Shown piece after piece: positions 17,810-27,940 of a stretch of 64,000 nt of DNA. A program made the position numbers and the translations under genes. The notes below the pieces were generated by a model. That model had not been told where the DNA came from. It searched no databases and was given only the letters and a program-made list of their open reading frames with translations. The stretch comes from Streptomyces achromogenes (GTDB lineage: Bacteria; Actinomycetota; Actinomycetes; Streptomycetales; Streptomycetaceae). Numbering within the stretch: the stretch's first letter is position 1; every line of letters starts with the position of its first letter. The DNA is taken from the NCBI RefSeq assembly GCF_030816715.1, contig NZ_JAUSYH010000001.1, positions 6,820,001-6,884,000 of the forward strand. Direction: 5' to 3'.

Positions 17810-17828
17810 TCAGGTAAGCCTAACCTAA
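17810..17828 (-). promoter_or_regulatory. DmdR/IdeR-type iron box
   Basis: The minus strand reads TTAGGTTAGGCTTACCTGA, matching 17 of 19 positions of the actinobacterial iron-repressor operator. It lies 12 bases before the start of the broken reductase gene. The divergent GntR gene begins about 110 bases away and could also be affected. Confidence 0.88.
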
Positions 17829-17938
17829 ATCACGGTCATCGGGATTTGAACTGACGGCCAGTGCGCCTAAGGTGCTTGACGGACGAGTAACAACCACCCG
17901 TAATGACCGCAAGTACCGACAACGCCGGAGGAGGCCCC

Positions 17939-18985
17939 GTGGAGCACAGCGCGCAGGGCTCCACGGAAACGGGGACACCGGTTTCACCGCAGGGCGACCG
18001 CCGGGCACGGGTGCCGGTGCAGTCGCGGGCGGGGTCCGCCGGGCCGGCCGGGCCCGTGGCGTCTGCCGGGGCCGCGAGGTCTGCCGGGCCCGTCGAGTCT
18101 GCCGGGTACGGCGAGTACGGCGATCGGGGAGAGCGCGAGTGGTGTGGCCCGGCGGGGGCCGCCCGTGGAGAGCACACCCACGGCGAGACCTCCGCGCCCG
18201 CCCCAGCCCCGGTATCGGCCTCAGCCCCCGATCCGGCCCCGGGCCCCGTGCCGGCCCAGGCGCCCGTGCCCGTGCCGGCCCCCGTGTCGGCGCCGGCGCC
18301 CGCTTCCGTTCTCGGTCTCGCTTCGGAGGGGGGACCGTCGCCGCAGCAGCCCCGAGCAGTCGTCCAGCGCGCCTCGGTGCGCGGCCAGATCCTCGACGCG
18401 CTGCGCACCGCGCTCGCCACGGGGGAGCTGCTGCCGGGCGAGGTCTACTCGGCGCCGGTGCTCGGCGAACGTTTCGGGGTGTCCGCGACGCCGGTGCGGG
18501 AGGCGATGCAGCAGCTCGCGCTGGAGGGCGCCGTCGAGGTGGTGCCGAACCGGGGCTTCCGGGTCATCGTGCGGGGAGCCCGTGAACTGGCCGAGCTGGC
18601 GGAGGTGCGGGCGCTGCTCGAGGTGCCCGTGCTGATGCGGCTCGCCCGGACCGTGCCCGCCGAGCGGTGGGCCGAGCTGCGGCCCCTCGCGGAGGCGAGC
18701 GTGCGGGCGGCGGCCACCGGGTGCCGGGCGACGTACGCGGAGGCCGACCGCGTCTTCCACCGGGCGGTGCTCGCGCTGTCGGGCAACGAGCAGCTGGTCG
18801 GCATCGCCGAGGATCTGCACAGGCGGTCGCAGTGGCCGCTGGTCGGTGGGCCGGCGGGGCGGTGCCGGGCTGCTCTCGTCGCCGACGCGGCCGAGCACAT
18901 GTCGTTGCTCGAGGCGCTGACGGCGGGGGAACCGGATGTGGTGCAGGCGCTGATGCGGGAGCACTTCGTCGGGGCGGGTGGGTGA
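17939..18985 (+). CDS. GntR/FadR family regulator with a long Ala/Pro-rich N-terminal extension
   Basis: The C-terminal 210 residues are a complete GntR/FCD regulator. The winged helix is SVRGQILDALRTALATGELLPGEVYS...ERFGVSATPVREAMQQLALEGAVEVVPNRGF, and the helical effector domain follows with metal-ligand-like positions (ADRVFHRAVLALSGN and AAEHMSLLEAL). These regulators usually sense organic acids. The first 140 residues are atypical: hexapeptide SAGxxx repeats and a run of AP/VP dipeptides. The GTG at 17939 is preferred because GGAGGAGG precedes it; the ATG at 17903 has no ribosome-binding site. No target operon is adjacent, so the role is unknown. Confidence 0.82.
   Translation: MEHSAQGSTETGTPVSPQGDRRARVPVQSRAGSAGPAGPVASAGAARSAGPVESAGYGEYGDRGEREWCGPAGAARGEHTHGETSAPAPAPVSASAPDPAPGPVPAQAPVPVPAPVSAPAPASVLGLASEGGPSPQQPRAVVQRASVRGQILDALRTALATGELLPGEVYSAPVLGERFGVSATPVREAMQQLALEGAVEVVPNRGFRVIVRGARELAELAEVRALLEVPVLMRLARTVPAERWAELRPLAEASVRAAATGCRATYAEADRVFHRAVLALSGNEQLVGIAEDLHRRSQWPLVGGPAGRCRAALVADAAEHMSLLEALTAGEPDVVQALMREHFVGAGG
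18061..18114 (+). repeat. Three 18-bp units in the GntR gene
   Basis: Units begin at 18061, 18079 and 18097, each starting GTCTGCCGGG, and code SAGAAR, SAGPVE and SAGYGE. A related unit lies at 18034. Confidence 0.85.
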
Positions 18986-19155
18986 GGAGCGGGTCGTTGC
19001 GCGACCGCTTTCTGTCTTCGCGACGCGTGCGGGTTGCTTGCGGCGCGTGCGGGTTGTCCGGCCGTTTCCTGTCATCGTGCCGAGCGTTTCCGGCCCGCCC
19101 CCTGGAGGCTGCCGCCCCCGGACCCCCGCTTCGGCCCTGGACGGGCCTCGTCCTC

Positions 19156-19259
19156 AAACGCCGGACGGGCTGGAGTGTCCTGACCGGTGTCGGCCGCTCG
19201 ACGCCCGCCCCGAGACCTCTCCGAAACGCCGGACGGGCTGGAATGTCCTGACCGGTGTC
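19156..19259. repeat. Two 36-bp direct repeats containing the CGCCGGACGGGCTG word
   Basis: Copies at 19156-19191 and 19224-19259 differ at one base. Both contain AAACGCCGGACGGGCTGGA, half of an intergenic palindrome that is widespread in Streptomyces. The 301-bp gap at 18986-19286 holds nothing else recognisable. Confidence 0.85.
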
Positions 19260-19286
19260 TCCCTTCGGTTTCTGTCGGGCCCCGGC

Positions 19287-20081
19287 TCAGGCGCCGGACG
19301 GGGTGGGTGTCGCCGGCGTCGGCGGAGGGGTCAACTGGCGTGCCAGCCAGGTCGGTACCCCGCCCAGGAGGCGGAACAGGCGGCGGGCCTCCTCCCGCAG
19401 GCGGGCGGCCTCCGGTTCGACCTCCGCGTCGGCGAGTGAGGCGAGTGCCGGGGCGGTGCCCACGAGGTAGCCCAACTCCTCGCGGATGCGCAGGGATTCC
19501 GCGAATCCGTGCCGGGCTTCCGCCAACTCGCCTTCGCGCAGGGCCAGTCCGGCGAGGTGACGCCAGGTGAAGGACAGCAGCAGCGAGTCCGAGTGTGCGG
19601 CGGCGGCGGTGTGGGCGCGCCGGTACGCGGCCCTCGCGGCCTGCGGTGAACGGGCGATGTTCTCCGCGAGCAGGCCCCTGCGGAAGTCCAGCAGGGCCCG
19701 TGCGGGGGCGTCCGGCGGGATCAGCGCCGCCGCCCGCCCGAGCGCCGCCCGAGCCTCGTCCACCCGGTCGCGCACCTTGTGCACCGTGGCCGCGTAGGCA
19801 AGGTGCCCGCGTTCACAAGCGGCCGCGCCCCGCTCCTCGTCGTCATGGGCCAGTGCCTCCGCCGTGCGCAGCGCGTCCTCGGCGTCCTGCCAGCCCTGCT
19901 CGGTGTACAGACACCGCTCCACCAACAGCGAGGCCCGCTGGATCGCGCCCGTGGCGGTGTCGGGCGGCAGCAGGGCCGCCGCGTCCGCCCAGCAGGCGCG
20001 TGAACGCAGCCGCCACACCGCGGTCTGGACAGGATCGTCACCTGAGGTCGTTCCGGTACCAGACATGGCGGAATGCGCCAC
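19287..20081 (-). CDS. Tetratricopeptide-like helical protein
   Basis: A protein of about 264 residues made of Ala-rich helix pairs with TPR-like spacing (GWQDAEDALRTAEALAHDDEERGAAACERGHLAYAA; RPQ-type packing through about residue 230). The function is probably protein binding. A GTG start at 20081 is chosen because GGGGAGGG lies just before it; an ATG at 20066 is the alternative. It lies downstream of the PucR-type regulator gene on the same strand, with a 172-bp gap, so co-transcription is possible but not shown. Confidence 0.65.
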   Translation of the reverse strand: MAHSAMSGTGTTSGDDPVQTAVWRLRSRACWADAAALLPPDTATGAIQRASLLVERCLYTEQGWQDAEDALRTAEALAHDDEERGAAACERGHLAYAATVHKVRDRVDEARAALGRAAALIPPDAPARALLDFRRGLLAENIARSPQAARAAYRRAHTAAAAHSDSLLLSFTWRHLAGLALREGELAEARHGFAESLRIREELGYLVGTAPALASLADAEVEPEAARLREEARRLFRLLGGVPTWLARQLTPPPTPATPTPSGA

Positions 20082-20253
20082 GTTGCCCTCCCCGAGCGCG
20101 CCGTCGAGCTGTGAGTGGTGGGCGCATCTCAGCACGAATGGAGCCACCGGGCCAAGGGGGCGGGTGAAAGATTTCACAAAGTCGTGGGACGTTTCCGGCC
20201 CCCGGGTTCCGCCAGGCGGCGGCCGGCGGGCGGTTGCCGGCGCCGGTCCGGCC

Positions 20254-21963
20254 TCAACTCATGCGCAGGGCCAGGAAGAAGTCCAGTTTGTCCTCCAGGC
20301 GCGACAGGTCACGGCCCGTCAACTGCTCGATACGCCCGACCCGGTAGCGCAGTGTGTTGACGTGCAGGTGCAGACGGGAGGCGCACCGGGTCCACGAGCC
20401 GTCGCAGTCGAGAAACGCTCCCAGCGTCGGAATCAGTTCGGCGCGGTGCCGCCGGTCGTAGTCGCGCAGGGGATCCAGCAGACGGGCGGTGAACGCCCGG
20501 CGCACGTCGTCCGGGACGAACGGCAGCAGAAGCACGTGCGAGGCCAGCTCCTGATGCCCCGCGGCGCAGACCCGGCCGGGCCGGGCGGCGGCCACCCGCC
20601 GGGCGTGCCGGGCCTCCTCCAGCGCCCCGCGCAGCCCCTCCGCCGAGTGCACCGCCGCGCTGACCCCCAGCGTGAGCCGCCCGTCGCCGTCGAGGCCGGC
20701 CGACAGTGGCTCGCGCACGGCGGCCAGCAGCGCGTCGGCGAGGACGCCGGTCCCGGAGCCGTCGGGCTCGTTCGCCACCGCCGGCAGCGGGACCAGGGCG
20801 ACGGCCTCGTCCCCCGTGTGCGCGACGGCGATGCGATCGGAGGGCTCGGGGCCGCCGGCGAGCGGGTCGACCAGAATCTCCTCGAGGAGGGACTGGGCCA
20901 CCGGGCCGGCCTCCAGAGAGCTGTCGGCCCACTCGACGCGGGCCACGACCACCTGCCAGTGCGGGGCGGCCCCCAGACCCGGCAGAAGCACCGGCGCGGC
21001 CACCCGCAGGCGGGCCGCGATCTCCGCGGGGGCCGCGCCCGTCTGCACCAGCTCCAGCACCTCCTGCGCGAGCCGCCGGCGGACCGTGCGGGCCCCGTCG
21101 CGGCGTTCCCGCTCGACGGCGATCAGCTGGGTGACGCCGTGGAGCAGGTCGAGGCGCTCGTCCGCCCACTCCCCGGCGTCGGCCTCGACGGCCAGCAGCC
21201 AGTCGGACAGGACACTCTCCCGCACGTCCCGCACGTCCCGCACGTCCCGGGCGATCTGGGAGGGCTGAGCGACCTGCGGGGCACGCCCGCCGCCGCGGAT
21301 CGGGAACAGCGAGTACGTCACCGGGCCCACGTTCACCCGGTGCGGTCCGCGCCGGGCCGTGCGGACCGCCGCCAGGTGCTCCGCCGCGAGCTGCGCGCAC
21401 ACCTCGGCCGGCAGGCCCGGGCCGGCCGCCTTCGGACCCGCGACGAGCCGGCCGGTGGGGGACAGGACCCACGCGCGCAGGTCCAGGTCGGAGCCGAGCA
21501 GATCCAGGACGACGTCCGGGCCGCCGCCGGCCGGGCCCGAGGTCATCATCCGGCGGTGCCGGTCGACGACGGCCGCGAGGTCCCCGGCGCGCTCGCCCGA
21601 CACCTGCCGCACGACGTGCTCGGTGATCGTCGCGAAGGCCACCGACTCGTGCACCGCGAACAGCGGCAGCCGGTGCCGGGCGCAGGCCGCGGCCAGGTCC
21701 TCGGGGATGTCGCCGAGCTCCGCCTCGCCGGCCGCGAGGGCGGTCACGCCGGCCTGCGCCAGGAGCCGCACGAACGGCTCGGAGTCCGCCGCGTCCCGAC
21801 GCCAGGCCAGACCCGTCAGCACCAGCTCGCCGCCGGAGAGATACCGGCTGGGATCCCTCAGATCGGTGGTCATGACGCCCCGCACCGAGCGGTCCAGTTC
21901 GTCCTCGCCGCCGAGGAGCCTGAGGCCCAGCGCATCGGTGTCCAGAAGTGCGCGCAGCCGCAT
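20254..21963 (-). CDS. PucR-family transcriptional regulator of purine catabolism
   Basis: This 569-residue regulator has an N-terminal PucR ligand domain (MRLRALLDTDALGLRLLGG... DLRDPSRYLSGGELVLTGLAWR), a central GGDEF-like/CdaR domain, and a C-terminal HTH_30 (SRLHLHVNTLRYRVGRIEQLTGRDL). It is divergent from the xanthine dehydrogenase genes and so is very likely their regulator; PucR of Bacillus controls purine breakdown in the same way. ATG 21963 matches the family start, and longer frames add low-complexity sequence. Three GCACGTCCC units (about 21224-21250) code RDVRDVRDV in the middle. Confidence 0.87.
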   Translation of the reverse strand: MRLRALLDTDALGLRLLGGEDELDRSVRGVMTTDLRDPSRYLSGGELVLTGLAWRRDAADSEPFVRLLAQAGVTALAAGEAELGDIPEDLAAACARHRLPLFAVHESVAFATITEHVVRQVSGERAGDLAAVVDRHRRMMTSGPAGGGPDVVLDLLGSDLDLRAWVLSPTGRLVAGPKAAGPGLPAEVCAQLAAEHLAAVRTARRGPHRVNVGPVTYSLFPIRGGGRAPQVAQPSQIARDVRDVRDVRESVLSDWLLAVEADAGEWADERLDLLHGVTQLIAVERERRDGARTVRRRLAQEVLELVQTGAAPAEIAARLRVAAPVLLPGLGAAPHWQVVVARVEWADSSLEAGPVAQSLLEEILVDPLAGGPEPSDRIAVAHTGDEAVALVPLPAVANEPDGSGTGVLADALLAAVREPLSAGLDGDGRLTLGVSAAVHSAEGLRGALEEARHARRVAAARPGRVCAAGHQELASHVLLLPFVPDDVRRAFTARLLDPLRDYDRRHRAELIPTLGAFLDCDGSWTRCASRLHLHVNTLRYRVGRIEQLTGRDLSRLEDKLDFFLALRMS

Positions 21964-22343
21964 CTCGTCGCCGCCGTTCTCTGTCTCGAAATCTACGATG
22001 AATCCTGAAGGGCGCGGTGGGTGGCGACCCGCCCCGCCCCCGGCACCGGGCCGGACGCCCGCGGACGTCCGGTCACCAGCCGCATTCTTCGACCGACAGG
22101 CTGTTTCCCACGTTTCCACAGGAAAACGAGGAGGTTACCGAGGGCCTGCGTTCATACGAATCTACAAGATGCCCCTACCGACCAGCCAACTCCTTCATGG
22201 TTTCCGTGACTGACCCGGTTGGAGCAAGGCCCTGTGTACTGGGCTCATTCCGCGTGAACAGCACATGAACGAGCCGGGCCCGCCGCACCCGATTCTGGCT
22301 CGAAGCCGACGACTGACGAGACAGACGAAGAAGAGAGCCGGTC
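21964..22343. promoter_or_regulatory. Divergent PucR/XDH control region
   Basis: Two related words may be regulator sites: GAAATCTACGATGAA near 21990 and GAATCTACAAGATG near 22157. A TTTCC-ACA-GGAAA dyad lies at 22113-22125. The XDH start at 22344 has GAAGAGAG before it. No gene is present. Confidence 0.45.
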
Positions 22344-23233
22344 ATGGACTTCCTTCGCCCCGCCAGCTGGGAGGAGGCGCTCGCCGCCAAGGCCGAGCAC
22401 CCCACCGCTGTGCCGATTGCGGGTGGCACCGATGTGATGGTCGAGATCAACTTCGACCACCGGAGGCCCGAGTACCTGCTCGACCTCAACCGTGTGGGCG
22501 ACCTCTACGAGTGGGAGGTCGGCGAGGACAGCGTGCGGCTCGGCGCCTCCGTCCCGTACTCCAGGATCATGGAGAACCTGCGCGCCGAGCTGCCGGGCCT
22601 CGCGCTCGCCTCGCACACCGTGGCCTCCCCGCAGATCCGCAACCGCGGCGGCGTCGGCGGCAACCTCGGCACCGCCTCCCCGGCCGGCGACGCCCACCCC
22701 GCCCTGCTGGCCGCCGGCGCCGAGGTCGAGGCCGAGTCGGTACGCGGTTCCCGCCGGATCCCCATCGACGCGTTCTACACCGGAGTGAAGCGCAACGCGC
22801 TCGCCCCCGACGAGCTGATCCGCGCCGTCCACGTCCGAAAGGCCGACGGCCCGCAGCAGTACTCCAAGGTGGGCACCCGCAACGCCATGGTCATCGCCGT
22901 CTGCGCCTTCGGCCTCGCCCTGCACCCCACGACCCGGACCGTGCGCACCGGCATCGGCTCCGCCGCCCCGACCCCCGTCCGGGCGAGGACCGCCGAGGAC
23001 TTCCTGAACGCCGCGCTCGAAGAAGGCGGTTTCTGGGACAACGGAAAAATCATCGCGCCGTCCGTGGCCAAGCAGTTCGCCCAACTGTGCGCAGCCGCCT
23101 GCAACCCCATCGACGACGTCCGGGGCACCGCCGGCTACCGCCGCCACGCGGTCGGCGTGATGGCCCGCCGGACGCTCACCTGGACCTGGGAGTCGTACCG
23201 CGACGCCCACCGTGCCTCGAAGGGAGCCGCGTG

Positions 23234-23234
<1 letters not shown>
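22344..23234 (+). CDS. Xanthine dehydrogenase, FAD-binding subunit
   Basis: This is the medium subunit of a three-gene molybdenum hydroxylase that oxidises hypoxanthine and xanthine to urate. The 296-residue protein has the FAD-binding signatures AVPIAGGTDVMVEIN (about 23-37) and SPQIRNRGGVGGNLGTASPAGD (about 96-117), plus the CO dehydrogenase flavoprotein C-terminal domain. It is first in the operon. Its TGA overlaps the ATG of the iron-sulfur subunit. Expression is probably under the divergent PucR regulator. Confidence 0.92.
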
Positions 23235-23836
<602 letters not shown>

Positions 23837-23838
23837 CG

Positions 23839-26268
23839 ATGCCTTCCCCCACCCACGGCTCCGCCCGAGCGGACGGTGCCCCCGTCAGCGCCCCCCTCGG
23901 CACCCCCGCCAAGGTCACCCAGGGCTCCCCGACCAAGGGCGGCATCGGCGAGTCCACGCTCCGCCCCGACGGCACCCTCAAGGTCACCGGCGAGTTCGCG
24001 TACTCGTCCGACATGTGGCACGAGGACATGCTCTGGGGGCAGATCCTGCGCTCCACGGTCGCGCACGCGGACATCGTCTCCATCGACACCTCCGAGGCCC
24101 TCGCCACGCCCGGCGTCCACGCCGTCATGACGTACGACGACCTGCCGACCGACGTGAGGAACTACGGCCTGGAGATCCAGGACACCCCGGTCCTGGCCCA
24201 CGGCAAGGTACGCCACCACGGCGAGCCGGTGGCGATCGTCGCCGCCGACCACCCCGAGACCGCCCGCCGTGCCGCCGCCAAGATCAAGGTGGAGTACCGG
24301 GAACTGCCGGTGGTCACCGACGAGGCCTCCGCGACCGCCCCGGACGCGATCCTGGTCCACGAGGGCCGCGACGACCACCACATCGGTCACGTCCCGCACC
24401 CCAACATCCTCCACCGGCAGCCCATCGTCCGCGGCGACGTGGCCAGGGCGGCCGAGCGCGCCGACGTCGTCGTCAGGGGCGAATACACCTTCGGCATGCA
24501 GGACCAGGCCTTCCTCGGCCCGGAGTCCGGACTCGCCGTGCCCGAGGAGGACGGCGGCGTCCACCTCTACATCGCCACCCAGTGGCTGCACTCCGACCTG
24601 CGCCAGATCGCACCCGTTCTCGGCCTGCCCGAGAGCAAGGTGCGCATGACGTTGTCCGGCGTCGGCGGCGCGTTCGGCGGTCGCGAGGACCTGTCGATGC
24701 AGATCCACGCCTGTCTGCTGGCCCTGCGCACCGGAAAACCCGTCAAAATCGTTTACAACCGTTTCGAGTCCTTCTTCGGCCATGTGCACCGCCACCCGGC
24801 CAAGCTGTCCTACGAGCACGGCGCCACCAGGGACGGCAAGCTGACCCACGTCAAGTGCCGCATCGTGCTCGACGGCGGCGCGTACGCCTCCGCGTCCCCC
24901 GCGGTGGTCGGCAACGCCTCCTCGCTCGGCATCGGCCCGTACGTCGTCGACGACGTCGAGGTCGAGGCCATCGCCCTCTACACCAACAACCCGCCCTGCG
25001 GCGCGATGCGCGGCTTCGGCGCGGTCCAGGCGTGCTTCGCCTACGAGGCGCAGATGGACAAGGTGGCCAGGGAACTCGGCCTGGACCCGGTGGAGTTCCG
25101 GCAGCGCAACGCGATGGAGCAAGGGTCCCTCCTGCCCACCGGACAGCGGGTCGACTCCCCGGCGCCGGTCGCCGAACTGCTGCGCAGGGTCAAGGCCATG
25201 CCGCTGCCGCCGGAGCGCCAGTGGGAGAGCAGCGAGGGCGCGGACGTACGGCAGCTGCCCGGCGGCCTGTCCAACACCACGCACGGCGAGGGCGTCGTGC
25301 GCGGAATCGGTTACGCGGTCGGCATCAAGAACGTCGGCTTCTCCGAGGGCTTCGACGACTACTCGACCGCCAAGGTCCGCATGGAGGTCGTCGCCGGCGA
25401 ACCCGTCGCGACCGTGCACACGGCGATGGCGGAGGTCGGCCAGGGCGGTGTCACCGTCCACGCGCAGATCGCCCGCACCGAGCTGGGCGTCGCGCAGGTG
25501 ACCATCCACCCGGCGGACACCCAGGTGGGCAGCGCCGGCTCGACGTCGGCCTCCCGGCAGACGTACGTCACCGGCGGCGCCGTCAAGAACTCCTGCGAGC
25601 TCGTGCGGGACAAGGTCCTGGAGATCGGGCGCCGCAGGTTCGGCTCCCACCACCCGGCGTGGGCCACCGCCGAGCTGCTCCTGGAGGGCGGCAAGGTGGT
25701 CACCGACGGCGGCGAGGCCCTCGCCGACCTCGTCGACGTGCTCGAGGACGAGGCCGTCGAGGTCGAGGCGGAGTGGCGGCACCGGCCGACCGAGCCGTTC
25801 GACCTGCACACCGGTCAGGGCAACGGCCACGTCCAGTACTCCTTCGCCGCGCACCGCGCAGTCGTCGAGGTCGACACCGAGCTCGGACTGGTGAAGGTCG
25901 TCGAGCTGGCCTGCGCACAGGACGTCGGAAAGGCCCTGAACCCGCTTTCTGTGATCGGTCAGATCCAGGGCGGCACGACCCAGGGACTGGGCGTGGCGGT
26001 CATGGAGGAGATCATCGTCGACCCGAAGACGGCGAAGGTCAGGAACCCCTCCTTCACGGACTACCTGATCCCCACGATTCTCGACACGCCGACCATCCCC
26101 GTCGACGTGCTCGAACTCGCCGACGACCACGCCCCCTACGGGCTGCGCGGCGTCGGCGAGGCCCCCACCCTGTCGTCGACCCCGGCCGTCCTCGCGGCGA
26201 TCCGGAACGCGACCGGGCTGGAGCTCGACCGCACACCGGTACGTCCGGAGCACCTCACCGGAACGTGA
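23839..26268 (+). CDS. Xanthine dehydrogenase, molybdopterin-binding subunit
   Basis: The large catalytic subunit has 809 residues. It shows the two aldehyde oxidase/XDH domains. VGGAFGGRED is near 275-285, and CGAMRGFGAVQACFAYE is a molybdopterin-contacting loop. GQGGVTVHAQIARTELG follows, and the near-terminal RGVGEAPTL carries the catalytic Glu. Substrate specificity for purines is inferred from the neighbours (purine permease, XdhC, PucR), because related hydroxylases share the fold. The first 35 residues are Pro/Thr-rich. A UUCG-loop hairpin follows. Confidence 0.92.
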   Translation: MPSPTHGSARADGAPVSAPLGTPAKVTQGSPTKGGIGESTLRPDGTLKVTGEFAYSSDMWHEDMLWGQILRSTVAHADIVSIDTSEALATPGVHAVMTYDDLPTDVRNYGLEIQDTPVLAHGKVRHHGEPVAIVAADHPETARRAAAKIKVEYRELPVVTDEASATAPDAILVHEGRDDHHIGHVPHPNILHRQPIVRGDVARAAERADVVVRGEYTFGMQDQAFLGPESGLAVPEEDGGVHLYIATQWLHSDLRQIAPVLGLPESKVRMTLSGVGGAFGGREDLSMQIHACLLALRTGKPVKIVYNRFESFFGHVHRHPAKLSYEHGATRDGKLTHVKCRIVLDGGAYASASPAVVGNASSLGIGPYVVDDVEVEAIALYTNNPPCGAMRGFGAVQACFAYEAQMDKVARELGLDPVEFRQRNAMEQGSLLPTGQRVDSPAPVAELLRRVKAMPLPPERQWESSEGADVRQLPGGLSNTTHGEGVVRGIGYAVGIKNVGFSEGFDDYSTAKVRMEVVAGEPVATVHTAMAEVGQGGVTVHAQIARTELGVAQVTIHPADTQVGSAGSTSASRQTYVTGGAVKNSCELVRDKVLEIGRRRFGSHHPAWATAELLLEGGKVVTDGGEALADLVDVLEDEAVEVEAEWRHRPTEPFDLHTGQGNGHVQYSFAAHRAVVEVDTELGLVKVVELACAQDVGKALNPLSVIGQIQGGTTQGLGVAVMEEIIVDPKTAKVRNPSFTDYLIPTILDTPTIPVDVLELADDHAPYGLRGVGEAPTLSSTPAVLAAIRNATGLELDRTPVRPEHLTGT

Positions 26269-26294
26269 CCCCACCGGGTCCGTGCAGCAGTTCA

Positions 26295-26314
26295 CCGGGG
26301 GCTTCGGCCCCCGG
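26295..26314 (+). terminator. Hairpin with a TTCG loop after the XDH genes
   Basis: CCGGGGGC (26295-26302), TTCG and GCCCCCGG (26307-26314) form an 8-bp stem with a stable tetraloop. It may attenuate read-through into the permease gene. Confidence 0.7.
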
Positions 26315-26418
26315 GTCCCCTTGTTCGTCTCGGGCCGTCCCCCGGGTCGTCCATCCCAAATCCCGCAACCGGCCGCAGACGCCGTGCGGGTGTCCCTATG
26401 AACCTTGGGAGATGGCCC

Positions 26419-27876
26419 ATGACCCAGCAGTCACTGGAGCCGAGGACCACAGCCGACGACGCGGGCGAAGGCACCCGCGTCCCGGCCGGACGGTCCTGGC
26501 TCGACCGGTACTTCCACATATCCGGGCGGGGATCCACGGTCGCGCGCGAAGTGCGCGGCGGCGTCACCACGTTCATGGCGATGGCGTACATCCTCCTGCT
26601 CAACCCGCTGATCCTGTCCGGCAAGGACGCGGCCGGGGGCACCCTCGGCCGGCAGGCCCTGATCACCGCGACCGCTTTCGCAGCCGCTTTCACCACGTTG
26701 CTGATGGGCTTCCTCGGCAGGGTGCCCCTCGCGCTCGCCGCCGGACTGTCCGTCTCCGGCGTGCTGTCCTCCCAGGTCGCGCCGCAGATGACCTGGCCGC
26801 AGGCGATGGGCATGTGCGTGATGTACGGCGTCGTCATCATGCTGCTGGTCGTCACCGGCCTGCGCGAGATGATCATGAACGCCATTCCGCTCGCCCTCAA
26901 GCACGCCATCACCATGGGCATCGGCCTGTTCATCGCCCTCATCGGGTTCTACAAGTCCGGCTTCGTGCACCAGGGCCAGGCGACCCCGGTGACCCTCGGA
27001 CCGGCGGGCGAACTGGCGGGCTGGCCGGTGCTGTTGTTCGCCGGCACCCTGCTGCTGATCTTCATGCTCCAGGCCCGCAACGTCCCCGGCGCCATCCTCG
27101 TCGGCATCGTCGGCGGCACGGTCGCCGCCGGGATCCTCAACGCCGCCGGGGCCGTCGACCCGAAGCAGTGGGCGGCCGGCGCTCCCGAACTGCACGGCGG
27201 CGCCGTCTCGATGCCCGACTTCTCGCTCTTCGGGGACGTGGAGTTCGGCGGCTGGGGCGAGGTCGGCGCGATGACCGTCGGCATGATCGTCTTCACGCTG
27301 GTCCTCGCCGGGTTCTTCGACGCGATGGCCACCATCATCGGCGTCGGCACCGAGGCGGGGCTCGCCGACGACAGGGGCAGGATGCCGGGCCTGTCCAAGG
27401 CGCTGTTCATCGACGGAGCCGGCGGGGCGATCGGCGGAGTGGCGGGCGGCTCGGGCCAGACCGTGTTCATCGAGTCGGCGACGGGCGTCGGCGAGGGCGC
27501 CCGCACGGGCCTCGCCTCGGTCGTCACCGGCCTGTTCTTCGCCGCCTGCCTGTTCTTCACCCCGCTCACCGCGATCGTCCCGCAGGAGGTCGCCTCCGCC
27601 GCCCTGGTGGTCATCGGCGCGATGATGCTGATGAACGCCCGGCACGTCGACTGGGCGGACCGGGCAACCGCTGTCCCGGTGTTTCTGACCGTCGTGCTGA
27701 TGCCGTTCACGTACACCATCACCGCCGGTGTCGCCGCGGGCGTCATCTCCTACGTCGCCGTCAAGGCCGCGCAGGGCAGGGCGCGCGAGATCGGCGCCTT
27801 CATGTGGGGGCTGGCGACGATCTTCCTCGTGTACTTCTCCCTCCACCCCATCGAGAGTTGGCTGGGCGTCCGCTAG
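26419..27876 (+). CDS. NCS2-family purine permease (AzgA-like)
   Basis: The 485-residue membrane protein has about 12-14 helices. AzgA-type markers include REVRGGVTTFMAMAYILLLNPLIL near the N-terminus, DAMATIIGVGTEAG (about 290-305) and GGSGQTVFIESATGVGEGARTGLASVV (about 335-360). These proteins import adenine, guanine or hypoxanthine with protons. Its place between XDH and XdhC supports purine uptake for catabolism. ATG 26419 follows TTGGGAG; the ATG seven codons earlier lacks a ribosome-binding site. Confidence 0.9.
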   Translation: MTQQSLEPRTTADDAGEGTRVPAGRSWLDRYFHISGRGSTVAREVRGGVTTFMAMAYILLLNPLILSGKDAAGGTLGRQALITATAFAAAFTTLLMGFLGRVPLALAAGLSVSGVLSSQVAPQMTWPQAMGMCVMYGVVIMLLVVTGLREMIMNAIPLALKHAITMGIGLFIALIGFYKSGFVHQGQATPVTLGPAGELAGWPVLLFAGTLLLIFMLQARNVPGAILVGIVGGTVAAGILNAAGAVDPKQWAAGAPELHGGAVSMPDFSLFGDVEFGGWGEVGAMTVGMIVFTLVLAGFFDAMATIIGVGTEAGLADDRGRMPGLSKALFIDGAGGAIGGVAGGSGQTVFIESATGVGEGARTGLASVVTGLFFAACLFFTPLTAIVPQEVASAALVVIGAMMLMNARHVDWADRATAVPVFLTVVLMPFTYTITAGVAAGVISYVAVKAAQGRAREIGAFMWGLATIFLVYFSLHPIESWLGVR

Positions 27877-27940
27877 CCGCCCCCGGCCGCCCCTTGCCGG
27901 GCCACGTCCGCCGCACCACCGCAGTCAAGGAGACCGAGAG

